This document shows, in pieces, positions 56,599 to 64,000 of a stretch of 64,000 nucleotides of DNA (position 1 is its first letter; each line of letters opens with the position of its first letter). The stretch is from Streptomyces sp. NBC_00190 (GTDB taxonomy: Bacteria; Actinomycetota; Actinomycetes; Streptomycetales; Streptomycetaceae). Position numbers and translations under genes: made by a program. The notes beneath the pieces are model-generated. The model searched no databases, was not told the origin of the DNA, and saw nothing but the letters and a program-made list of their open reading frames with translations. The stretch covers positions 8,494,001 to 8,558,000 of the forward strand of contig NZ_CP108131.1 in assembly GCF_036203305.1 (NCBI RefSeq), written 5' to 3'.

Positions 56599-57195
56599 AT
56601 GAGATTGCGTACGTGGACGCGCGCTGCAGCGGCAGCGGTGGGGGCTGCGACCGTGACCGCCCTCCTGACCGGGTGCAATGGCCTTGGGACGGCGAAGGGC
56701 AACAGCTCTCCATCGCCGCGTGCCGCCGACGCCAAGAAGACGTTCCGCCTGGGCGAGGCCAGTCCGGAGCAGGAGAGCCAGAAGCTGAACTCGCAGGACG
56801 CAAAGTTCACGGTGACACCGCTGGAGGTGCACACCGGTACCGAGGCGGACATGGAAAACTCCGGCCTGCAGAAGGACGACAAAGGCCCGCAGATCCCCGT
56901 CTTCGTGTGGTCGACGCTCACTCACAGGAGCGGCACGCCCATGAAGGTCGGTGACATGGACGGCGACCTGATGATCAGGACGGAGTCAGGTCTGAGGACG
57001 CGTGCCCTGATCGTCATGATGGGCAGTGCGAAGTGGGCCAACTGCCCGGCAACGCAGAGCGAAAAGACCCTGGGCCCGGGTCAGTCTGAGAAGATCTGCA
57101 CGGCGTTCCTGATCCCGGCAGGGCAGAAGCCGGCCGCGGTCGAGGTCTTTCAGGGGTTCAACGCGGAACCAGCGCAGTGGCCGGTCAGCGGCTGA
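56599..57195 (+). CDS. Putative lipoprotein
   Basis: A 198-residue protein with a lipobox: RLRTWTRAAAAAVGAATVTA then LLTGC, so Cys would be lipidated and the protein held on the outer face of the membrane. The mature part starts with a Ser/Pro-rich spacer and then a beta-rich domain (KFTVTPLEVHTGTEADMENS, VFVWSTLTHRSGTPMKV, FLIPAGQKPAAVEVFQGFN), resembling DUF4352-like or ligand-binding lipoproteins. It contains a further Cys pair (ANCPAT, KICTAF). The ATG at 56599 follows GGGGAAAGGCGAG. Confidence 0.82.
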   Translation: MRLRTWTRAAAAAVGAATVTALLTGCNGLGTAKGNSSPSPRAADAKKTFRLGEASPEQESQKLNSQDAKFTVTPLEVHTGTEADMENSGLQKDDKGPQIPVFVWSTLTHRSGTPMKVGDMDGDLMIRTESGLRTRALIVMMGSAKWANCPATQSEKTLGPGQSEKICTAFLIPAGQKPAAVEVFQGFNAEPAQWPVSG

Positions 57196-57652
57196 GTCGA
57201 GTGACGGGCCCAACTGCGGTCGCGTTCGCGGTGCTGGCGTCACCGCACCCCGGCCCGGCCGTCAGGCGAGCCCGGCCGGGCGGGCGGGCGGGCGCGGACA
57301 ACACGGACGGCGCGGACAGTCGACGAGCGTGCGCGGCTTCTACGACGCCTTCCCGCAGGACGGGCGGCCGCTTCTGATCATGGTCACGCGCAACGCGGCA
57401 TTTCCAGGGCCGCATCGCCCTGGAGACCGGCGAGATCGTGGACACCAACCACTGGCGATGAGCCGGAGGAAGCGCCACGTGGCGGAAGAAGAATCCGGCG
57501 TCGTGGTTGCCTGGACCCGGGGGCCACCACGGTTCGGTGGAGCAGCCCCGCCGGGACAGTCGCGAGACCACATCCCCTGGCGCAGGGGCATGCTTATGTG
57601 ACCCTTCCCTGATGCGTCGCCGAGGGGTCATTCCCTGGCTGGGGGATGGCAC

Positions 57653-57733
57653 TTGCTCGACTGCGTTGCCCGACTCGGCCGGCAGCGCTCGAAGGTGTCC
57701 CGGCTGGAGAACGGCAAGCAGACGGACCGTCCA
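57653..57733 (+). pseudogene. XRE-type helix-turn-helix scrap
   Basis: The frame reads RLGRQRSKVSRLENGKQT, the recognition-helix region of an XRE/Cro-type DNA-binding domain. Nothing else of the gene is left. The rest of 57196-57838 has no supported gene. Confidence 0.55.
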
Positions 57734-57838
57734 GCAGTCCTCCACGCCGCTCAAACGGGAGGCCCGCCGCCAGGGCGTGAGTGCCTGGCCTTACCCAGTT
57801 GCCTCCCGCACGTGGCTCCCGGCCGTCAGAATTCCCCT

Positions 57839-58357
57839 ATGGACTCAGGGGTGGCGGCAGTTGTGGGTGCAGCCGTGGGCGTGGTGGGTACTACCCTCGC
57901 GGCTGCTGTTGCAGGCTTATCGGCGCAACGACAGATAAGGGCAGAGCACCGGCACTGGCGCCGGCAGCTCCGCCGTGACGCGTACTCAGCGTTCACGGCC
58001 AAGGCGGACGAGCTGCACAAGGCGTTGAAGGAGATCAATGCCGAGCTGATCACGCCGGGAGCGGATCTTGATGCCCTACGCGCGAGCGTCGCTGGGGCCC
58101 GTGCATCGCTCCATGGCGGGCTCGCCGATGCTCAAGCGACGGTGGAGATCGAAGGGCCGGAGAAGCTGGCTCGCGTGGCGGAAGAGCTGTCTCGATCGCT
58201 CTCGGCCTGCATCGCCGCCATCAGCGCGGCCACCCTCGGGCAGGGCGGCGGTCCCTCCGTTGTGACGGAACACCAAGAGGTCAGACGGTTCCTGGACCAC
58301 GCATCATCGAAGCGCGCCCAGTTCGTTGAACACGCTCGAAGGACCATCGACGTGTGA
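57839..58357 (+). CDS. Membrane-anchored coiled-coil hypothetical protein
   Basis: A 172-residue protein. One N-terminal transmembrane helix (VAAVVGAAVGVVGTTLAAAV) is followed by an all-helical cytoplasmic part (AEHRHWRRQLRRDAYSAFTA, DELHKALKEINAEL, and ARVAEELSRSLSACIAAISA). It resembles a common Streptomyces family of unknown role. ATG at 57839; I see no strong binding site. Confidence 0.65.
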   Translation: MDSGVAAVVGAAVGVVGTTLAAAVAGLSAQRQIRAEHRHWRRQLRRDAYSAFTAKADELHKALKEINAELITPGADLDALRASVAGARASLHGGLADAQATVEIEGPEKLARVAEELSRSLSACIAAISAATLGQGGGPSVVTEHQEVRRFLDHASSKRAQFVEHARRTIDV

Positions 58358-58514
58358 AGCCAGCCGTCGGCCCCGGCATCCCAGGTACTAAATCTTCGGC
58401 GGCACGCGCTCAGACTTCTTGGGCACGAGCCCCATCCTCCCTGATGGCTCACAACGGAGCGGCAGAGAAGTCAGAACGGTTCACTATCGATGGGTTGGCC
58501 GCCGTACTGGGGTG

Positions 58515-59246
58515 TCATTGCCCTCTGCCGCTTCGGCGTTTTGCGAGGTGGTCCTGAAGCTCCAGGTGTCTGAACTGGTAGGCGTTCCCGGCGACCCGGA
58601 GTAGACCTGCGGCAGAGGCCCAGGCAAGGAACCGTCCGAGGCGCCACGGTAGGCGTCGGCGTGTGCAGATCAATGTGGCAACGTAGCGGCGCCACGCGGC
58701 GGCCCAGAAAATCCCGCCAAGAACAGCACCGATACCCAGCACAATGATCAGAAAGCCAACGTTAGGGGCGACGAATCCCTCGAGGAGTCCGAACACGATC
58801 TCGATGCTGAGAACGAAGGCGGCCGCGGCGCTGGCACCGATCAGCATCCCTGAACGTAGGTCTGCCAGGACAAGGCCGTTCGGGCCTCTACTGGACGCCG
58901 TGGTCTCCAGGTTGCGCCGAAGGCCGAAAGCACAGCCTCCGATGAGGGCGACCGGGAAGAGCAGGGCACAGCCGAGCAGGACGTCGGAGGCATGGGACTC
59001 GGAATACTCGTCGGTCACGGTCACGCCCAGTGAGAAGGCAAGTGCTGCAACGAAGCCGACGACGACTGGCCCGATGACTGCTCGCCTTCCCTCCCGTGTA
59101 CGGAGACGTCCAGGCTGAATGCCCTTGGCGGTGGGCCAAGCAGTTCTGGCCGAGGCGAAGATCCAGCTGATGGTCAGCAACGCCAAGACGACCAGTCCCG
59201 GGGTGAACCGGTGGTCGTCGACGGCTTCGGGCAGCATCGAGTACAC
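58515..59246 (-). CDS. Multi-pass membrane protein, probable C-terminal piece of a NACHT-type protein
   Basis: A 243-residue protein with five or six hydrophobic segments (for example GLVVLALLTISWIFASARTA, VLLGCALLFPVALIGGCAF, FLIIVLGIGAVLGGIFWAAA). The C-terminus reads RLPWRLGRFLAWASAAGLLR then VAGNAYQFRHLELQDHLA. That tail is typical of large actinobacterial NACHT/STAND NTPases that end in a membrane region. Here the NTPase part is missing, so the gene is probably a truncated remnant, although the frame is intact from an ATG at 59246. Confidence 0.6.
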   Translation of the reverse strand: MYSMLPEAVDDHRFTPGLVVLALLTISWIFASARTAWPTAKGIQPGRLRTREGRRAVIGPVVVGFVAALAFSLGVTVTDEYSESHASDVLLGCALLFPVALIGGCAFGLRRNLETTASSRGPNGLVLADLRSGMLIGASAAAAFVLSIEIVFGLLEGFVAPNVGFLIIVLGIGAVLGGIFWAAAWRRYVATLICTRRRLPWRLGRFLAWASAAGLLRVAGNAYQFRHLELQDHLAKRRSGRGQ

Positions 59247-59324
59247 AATGGCTAGTTCCGTACTTCGCGGGTGGCGGCGAAAGGTGGATTGCGACGGCCA
59301 GCGCGCAGTTGTCTGGCCTCGCGG

Positions 59325-59936
59325 CTATCGGCGGCCATCTCGTTTACGCTCGCTGCGCCGCAGTGCGCGACGTTGCTTTCCTGGCAGGGTGGCGGCCAGC
59401 TCGCCCACCAGGGAGACGTCGTGGCAATCGCCGTCCCGGCTGCCCTGGCACCACCACACTGGTGGGCCGGCCGCGTCCGTTTCGCCCTGGTACCAGTCGC
59501 CAGTGGTCTCTGCGGGACGAGGGTGCATTCCGATCTTGTGTTCCGAGCAGATCGGCCAGACCCGCCAGAGCAACTCCATGATGGTCGACTGCGCCGCATC
59601 TGCGACCACAGTCAGGACCGTCGCCGCATCGTCCGGCTCTGGCGGGTCGCCCTCCTCCAGGTCGCACGCATTCACCGAATTGCCGTGCCAACGGCCGTCG
59701 GGCATCGCCACGTAGACCTGCCCCCTGTCGATTCCGCTCGGGGGCAAAGGCTGCCGAGGCGGGTCAACCATCAGTATCAGTGCTTCTTGATCCGGCAGGG
59801 TCGCCATCAGGTCGCGGTTGACCACAGCGAGTGCGGCCTCCAGCTTCGGCCACTGACCGGGCTCGGCCGGCCTGGGCTCCGGGAGATGCTGCCGGTCATG
59901 ACCAGGACCGATGCTGAAATGCGAGGAGTAGTTCAC
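59325..59936 (-). CDS. Hypothetical protein
   Basis: A 203-residue protein without signal or membrane segments: MNYSSHFSIGPGHDRQHLPE, EAALAVVNRDLMATLPDQEA, GDWYQGETDAAGPPVWWCQG and a basic C-terminus (ATLPGKQRRALRRSERKRDG). The family is not recognised; similar Trp-rich C-terminal proteins are common near phage- or plasmid-derived genes. The GTG start at 59936 is the first in frame. Confidence 0.6.
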   Translation of the reverse strand: MNYSSHFSIGPGHDRQHLPEPRPAEPGQWPKLEAALAVVNRDLMATLPDQEALILMVDPPRQPLPPSGIDRGQVYVAMPDGRWHGNSVNACDLEEGDPPEPDDAATVLTVVADAAQSTIMELLWRVWPICSEHKIGMHPRPAETTGDWYQGETDAAGPPVWWCQGSRDGDCHDVSLVGELAATLPGKQRRALRRSERKRDGRR

Positions 59937-59991
59937 CAGGGCATCGTCTCAGTCACCCCGTCTTTCACCGGTGACGGAGGGTGAAATCAGC

Positions 59992-60345
59992 TCAGGTTTC
60001 TGGCCAGCGGGGGTGTGTGGGTTCCGAGCCGAGGAGGTCGAGCAGGTGGAGTTGAATGCCGCGGGTGATGGCGATGACGGGTGGGTCAGTGGCGCTGCCG
60101 ACCCGTAGTCGCAGGTCGGACAGGTGGTAAAGGATCATTCTGCCGGTGGGTCGCACCTTCTGGTTGCCGGGGTAGAGGCCCGGCATCTTCTGGTCACCTC
60201 CGAGGGCTTGCCGGACCTGGCGTTCGATCAGGCAGAACAGCAGAAGGGACAGGCAGATCACCGCGATCAGTGCGGCGACGCGCCTGTTGTCCTGCACAAA
60301 GATGGGGGTGACGGCCAGCGGGGCCTTGACCCCGGATTTTGAACA
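59992..60345 (-). pseudogene. IS1634-like transposase, C-terminal remnant
   Basis: The frame reads SGVKAPLAVTPIFVQDNRRV, ALIAVICLSLLLFCLIERQV, MPGLYPGNQKVRPTGRMILY and ends LGSEPTHPRWPET. This is the end of an IS1634-type DDE transposase; the catalytic Asp residues are missing. Confidence 0.78.
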
Positions 60346-60348
60346 CGT

Positions 60349-60495
60349 CTATGAGGCTTGGGGCGGGGTAGTTGCTGCTGGTTGAAGGCCGTTCTCGAAG
60401 GCGATCGGAGATCGCTGACCGAGGCGGGAATGCCGGCGCCGGGTGTTGTGTCGGGTCAGCCAGCGGAAGGCGTCGAGCCTGGCCTCGCGCTCGCT
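60349..60495 (-). pseudogene. IS3 orfB, C-terminal remnant
   Basis: About 48 residues, EREARLDAFRWLTRHNTRRR and HSRLGQRSPIAFENGLQP, the usual end of an IS3-type integrase. It is the counterpart of the N-terminal piece at 61325-61441. Confidence 0.8.
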
Positions 60496-60692
60496 CGACC
60501 AGCCCTTCCGAGCGTCACCTCGGGCCCCGGTGCCCCAGGCGTGCGCTGCAGTGAGGGCCCGGGGCTCCACACCAGCGCGCCCGCCCACGCGGGCTGGATC
60601 CATAAGGCGATAGGCCGCAACGGCTGATTCGGGACGCCGACACGGTGCCCGTGCCGCTCGCGGCCCCTGCCCCGTGTGCCTACGATCGGTCC

Positions 60693-60983
60693 ATGACGAC
60701 GACAGACGGCTGCCGCTGGTCCCTCTGCTCCCGGAACTCGTTCCTGTCGATCGGATCCATCGGATCGACGCTTTCGATCGGATCTGTCGGCTCGTTCCTG
60801 TCGATCGGGTCGGTCGGCTCGGCCGCCTCCGTCCTCTCGGTCGGCTCGTGGGCGAGCCTTGGCTCACTGCTGTCCGCCGCATCCCGGTGGTCGGCCCTTT
60901 CCTGGCGCTCTCGCTGCGGCGTCCTGGCCGGAGGCACGGCCCTGGCGACTGCCCTGGCCTTCACTCGGCGCGGCACCGGCTGA
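60693..60983 (+). CDS. Small protein with nine-residue LSIGS repeats
   Basis: A 96-residue protein. After MTTTDGCRWSLCSRNS comes a run of near-perfect nine-residue units: FLSIGSIGS, TLSIGSVGS, FLSIGSVGS, followed by looser copies (SVLSVGSWASLGSLLSAAS). The regular Ser/Gly/Leu/Ile spacing suggests a beta-solenoid or a stacked beta structure. The C-terminus has one hydrophobic segment (CGVLAGGTALATALAFTRRG), possibly a membrane anchor. I believe similar proteins occur in other Streptomyces, without known function. The gene lies between two halves of a broken IS3 element. Confidence 0.65.
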   Translation: MTTTDGCRWSLCSRNSFLSIGSIGSTLSIGSVGSFLSIGSVGSAASVLSVGSWASLGSLLSAASRWSALSWRSRCGVLAGGTALATALAFTRRGTG

Positions 60984-61324
60984 TAGACGTCACGGTTTCT
61001 TCACTGGCTGGGGCACACGGGTGTTCACCACCTTGTGGCGCCCCGACCTGCGTGTGTGCGCACGTGCCTTCGGGCGGATCTGGGTGGTGCGGGGGTGCGC
61101 TTCGACGACGGTCCGTGGTTAGGCCTCTCTCCTTGCCCGGTGTCGGGTCGTTTCGACTGCCCGGTGTGGGAGGTGGTCGCGGAGGACGTGGATGAGATGC
61201 TCCACGCCCTGGCGGGTGGCTGGTCTGGCTCCGGGTACGCGCCGCCAGTTGAGGTTGTTCCTGTTTGGCGGACAGGTTGCATGTACTGGTCAGGCGGCGG
61301 TGGTTTCGTACGCGGCTGGGGTCG

Positions 61325-61750
61325 GCCGCGCGACTGCTCGTGCACTTCGGTGATGCGGGCGGTCAGCTCGGCGTCACGAACGGCCCGGGAGCCGGGGGTG
61401 GCGCTCCGGTGGGCGTAGTAGGCGGACCGGGAGACCTTCATCAGTTCACACGCCCGTTTGACGTTGTGACCTGCCTAGTTCTCCCCCTCGATGAACGGGT
61501 CGACCGTCACCGGGTCCCCCTCGCGAAGAAGACCATGGCCCGCTTGAGGATGTCGATGTCCTCCTGCAGGCGGCGGTTCTCCCGCCGCAGTTCGGCGAGT
61601 CCTTCCCGTTCGTCACGCTCCAGGTCCTTGGGCTGGTGGCTTTCGTCGGCCTGGGCCAGTCACAGCCTGACCGTGGTCTCGGTCAGGTCGAAGTCCTTCA
61701 CGACCTCGGGAACGGCCCGGTCGCCTCGCAGGCACATCTCGGCCCCCACC
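61325..61750 (-). pseudogene. IS3 orfA and orfB N-terminus, remnant
   Basis: orfA (about 61750-61500) reads DRAVPEVVKDFDLTETTVRL, then TGA where Trp (TGG) is expected, then LAQADESHQPKDLERDEREG and ENRRLQEDIDILKRAMVFFA. orfB starts at 61441 with MKVSRSAYYAHRSATPGSRA and stops matching after VHEQSRG at 61325. The missing remainder is at 60349-60495, with 830 foreign bases between. Confidence 0.8.
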
Positions 61751-62872
61751 GTGGGAGAGGTTCACCGTGCCGTTGGCGTTCACGCCGAGCAGGTACTCCC
61801 CGGTCCGACCCAGCACCGGGCCGTCGAAGGAGGCGGGCTTGCCCCAGGCTTCGTGCCCTGATGCCGGGCTATCGTCACGTGTCGGTACGACCGGCCTCCG
61901 TACGTCTGGAGAAAGGGTTGCTACCGTCATCACGGCCGACGGGCCGGCCGCCGCGCGGGCAGTACAGTTTGGGCCCCGCGTCGTGGAGCCGGTTCGCGAA
62001 ATGCTTGCCAACGAGCTGCGCTCCCGCCTGCGCGAGCAGTACTCAGGTGAACTCGTGATGGTGGCGGTCAGGGTGCAGTGGCAATCAGCCCGCTCGCGGC
62101 CAAGCAGCCGTCGATGGGCTGCGGCCGGTACGGGATCTTCCGTAAGCCGCGCCTGAACGTCCGCATGAGATGGTCCGGATCGGCTGTGGGACTCTCCGTG
62201 TGCATCGTCGCGCATTGGGGCCGACGCGGGGCTTATTCCGCTTCGGGGCACGTTCTTCGTTGCCGCGTACCGGGGAGATGCGGCATCAGGGCCGGCGCAG
62301 TGGCCGAGTGTTCGGCAGTGATGCCGTGGTGTGGAAGGTCTCGGGCCGGGGGAGCGGAGATGCCTGCTCGTCACCGTCGGCCGGTGAACCGGCGCCCCCC
62401 GTAGGGACGACGAACCAAAAACCGGCGCGGAAGTTGTGCCCAGAGCATTTACCGGCCGTTCTGTAGAGGGCGGGAGTGATGACGGCCCTGGCGGAGGTGG
62501 CGAATCGGGTGAGCGGCCGCCGTGGCGAGTGGCGCGGATCATGCGGTCTGTCGGACGGGTGGTGGGCTGCTTCCAGCAGGGCCCGGAAGCGGAAACAGGG
62601 GGCCGCTGCCGCTACGCATTCCAACGATGGGCAGGGCCGGACGCATGACGGGATACCGCCTGTCTGACAGCGTGGCCGATTCTGAAGTCCGGGTGTTGCC
62701 GGGGAGTTGGCGCAGAGACATGATCGCTTTCATGCAAGCCGATCCTGATTCGGGAGTCGAGATGTGATGCGTCAATCCCTTCCATGGCATGGGAAGGGGT
62801 GGCCGATTCTCGTTTTAGCCGGCGGCGGACCGTACCGCCATCGTGGTTTCAACATAAGGGAGTTGTGCATTC
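61751..62872. other. Stretch of about 1.1 kb without a supported gene
   Basis: Scraps include AARAVQFGPRVVEPVREMLA and NELRSRLREQYSGEL on the + strand (61945-62055) and a - strand piece FDGPVLGRTGEYLLGVNANG. I cannot assign them. The last 100 bases probably carry the transglutaminase promoter. Confidence 0.45.
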
Positions 62873-64000
62873 ATGCGTAAGCGTCGGGGATTTCTCGCCC
62901 TCACCACTGTGGGCGTGGTCATGTGCACCACCGCGTTCATGCCATCGGTCAGTCTTGCCGTCGGCCGCGACGGTGGGGGCAAGGAGGATTCCTACGCCGA
63001 GAGGCACGACCTGACGGTGGACGACGTCAGGCTGATCAACGCACTGAACGAGAGGGCCTTGGACCTGGGGCAGCCCGGCAAGCCCCCGCGCGGATTACCG
63101 CCGGGTGCCGTCGAGTCTCTCAGGCCTTCGGCGTCGGCCGACGGCCGTGTGACCCCTCCGGCCGAGCCCCTCGACAGGATGCCTGACGCGTACCGGGCCC
63201 ACGGAGGCAGGGCCACTACAGACGTGAGCAACTACATACGCAAGTGGCAGCAGGCCTACAGCCACCGCGACGGCAAGGCGCGGCAGATGACCGAAGCGCA
63301 GCGAGAACAGCTGTCCTACGGTTGCGTCGGAATCACCTGGGTCAACTCGGGGCCCTACCCGACGAATAAATTGGCGTTCGCTTCGTTCGACGAGAACAAG
63401 TACAACAGTGGCCTGAGGAACGACAGCCCCCGGCCCGGCGAGACGCGCGCCGAATTCGAAGGGCGCATCGCGAAGGGAAGCTTCGACGAGACGAAGGGCT
63501 TCAATCGAGCCCGTGACGTGGCATCCATCATGAACAAGGCCCTGGAAAATACGCACGACGTGGGGGCATACGTGAACAATCTCAAGGCGGAGCTCGCCAA
63601 GAGCAACGACTCGCTGCTTCACGAGGACGGCCGTTCGACCTTTTACTCGGCTCTCAGCAGCACGCCGTCCTTCAAGGATCGTGACGGGGGGAACTACGAC
63701 CCGTCCAGGATGAAGGCGGTCGTCTATTCGAAGCACTTCTGGAGCGGGCAGGATCCGAGGAGCTCCTCCGACAAGCGCAAGTACGGCGAACCGGGTGCCT
63801 TCCGCCCGGACCAGGGAACAGGCCTGGTCGACATGTCGGGGGATAGGAACGTGTCGCGCAGTCCTGCCAACCCGGGCGAAAGCTATGTCAACTTCGACTA
63901 CGGCTGGTTCGGGGATCAGGCAGAACCGGATCCCAAGAAGACGGTATGGACCCACGCCAACCACTATCACTCGCCCGATGGTGACATGGGTCCGATGCGG
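62873..64000 (+). CDS. Protein-glutamine gamma-glutamyltransferase (microbial transglutaminase) precursor, 3' end outside window
   Basis: An open frame of 376 codons runs from the ATG at 62873 to the window end. It has a signal peptide (about 1-29, RRGFLALTTVGVVMCTTAF) and an acidic pro-peptide (about 30-87). The mature enzyme starts near residue 88 at DGRVTPPAEPLDRMPDAY. The catalytic triad matches the Streptomyces mobaraensis enzyme: Cys151 in SYGCVGITWVNSG, Asp342 in NFDYGWFG and His361 in WTHANHYH (mature Cys64, Asp255, His274). It cross-links Gln and Lys side chains of proteins outside the cell after the pro-peptide is removed. About 40 C-terminal residues are outside the window. AAGGGAG lies about 10 bases before the ATG. 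Confidence 0.96.
   Translation, partial: MRKRRGFLALTTVGVVMCTTAFMPSVSLAVGRDGGGKEDSYAERHDLTVDDVRLINALNERALDLGQPGKPPRGLPPGAVESLRPSASADGRVTPPAEPLDRMPDAYRAHGGRATTDVSNYIRKWQQAYSHRDGKARQMTEAQREQLSYGCVGITWVNSGPYPTNKLAFASFDENKYNSGLRNDSPRPGETRAEFEGRIAKGSFDETKGFNRARDVASIMNKALENTHDVGAYVNNLKAELAKSNDSLLHEDGRSTFYSALSSTPSFKDRDGGNYDPSRMKAVVYSKHFWSGQDPRSSSDKRKYGEPGAFRPDQGTGLVDMSGDRNVSRSPANPGESYVNFDYGWFGDQAEPDPKKTVWTHANHYHSPDGDMGPMR

Noticed and set aside
1..64000. CRISPR arrays, tRNA or rRNA genes
   Set aside because: I saw no regularly spaced repeats of the right length, no cloverleaf with the expected conserved positions, and no rRNA-like sequence.

Overview
The window is high-GC actinobacterial DNA of Streptomyces type. 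Supporting signs are purine-rich ribosome binding sites before ATG, GTG and TTG starts, a modular PKS/NRPS cluster, an MbtH-like protein, a secreted microbial transglutaminase and several Streptomyces-type insertion sequences. So many broken genes and IS remnants lie between about 18.6 and 62 kb that a chromosome arm, a subtelomeric region or a linear plasmid is likely. That location is inference.

Bases 1-18578 are the 3' part of a hybrid polyketide/non-ribosomal peptide cluster, all on the + strand and mostly with overlapping stop/start codons. The order is: end of a PKS (KR-ACP), a PKS module (KS-AT-DH-KR-carrier protein), an NRPS module (C-A-PCP), an MbtH-like protein, a type II thioesterase, a radical SAM enzyme with a probable cobalamin-binding N-terminus, a stand-alone A-PCP protein, a second type II thioesterase, a SnoaL-like protein, a class IV aminotransferase and a third thioesterase. 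The PKS should build a malonate-derived chain, and the first NRPS should join it to an amino acid. The A-PCP protein could hold a second amino acid while other enzymes modify it. I do not recognise the product.

Bases 18579-33480 are mosaic: fragments of IS110, Ku, a sigma factor, IS5-like and IS3 elements, P450, SRPBCC, DNA ligase, protein kinase, permease and Y-family polymerase. Among them are intact-looking genes: a toxin-antitoxin pair with a palindrome at its start, a secreted pentapeptide-repeat protein, an amidohydrolase, an SMI1/KNR4 protein, a complete IS110 transposase and a small hypothetical gene.

Bases 33478-41781 hold DNA repair genes: dnaE2 with an early frameshift, a decayed Y-family polymerase behind it, a frameshifted Ku gene and an intact ATP-dependent DNA ligase. 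A hypothetical gene between 16-bp inverted repeats, a CBS-BON protein and a small CBM48 protein lie among them.

Bases 42455-49679 contain an IS5-type element, an MMPL transporter divergent from a histidine kinase/response regulator pair, and an IS701-type element with 120-bp terminal inverted repeats and a CTAG target duplication. Bases 49676-64000 carry mostly exported or membrane proteins: a lamin-tail-domain protein, a Gly-rich secreted protein, an HNH nuclease gene split by an inserted gene, a subtilisin-like protease, a lipoprotein, a probable fragment of a NACHT-type protein, a small nine-residue-repeat protein lying between two halves of a broken IS3, and the start of a transglutaminase precursor cut by the window end.
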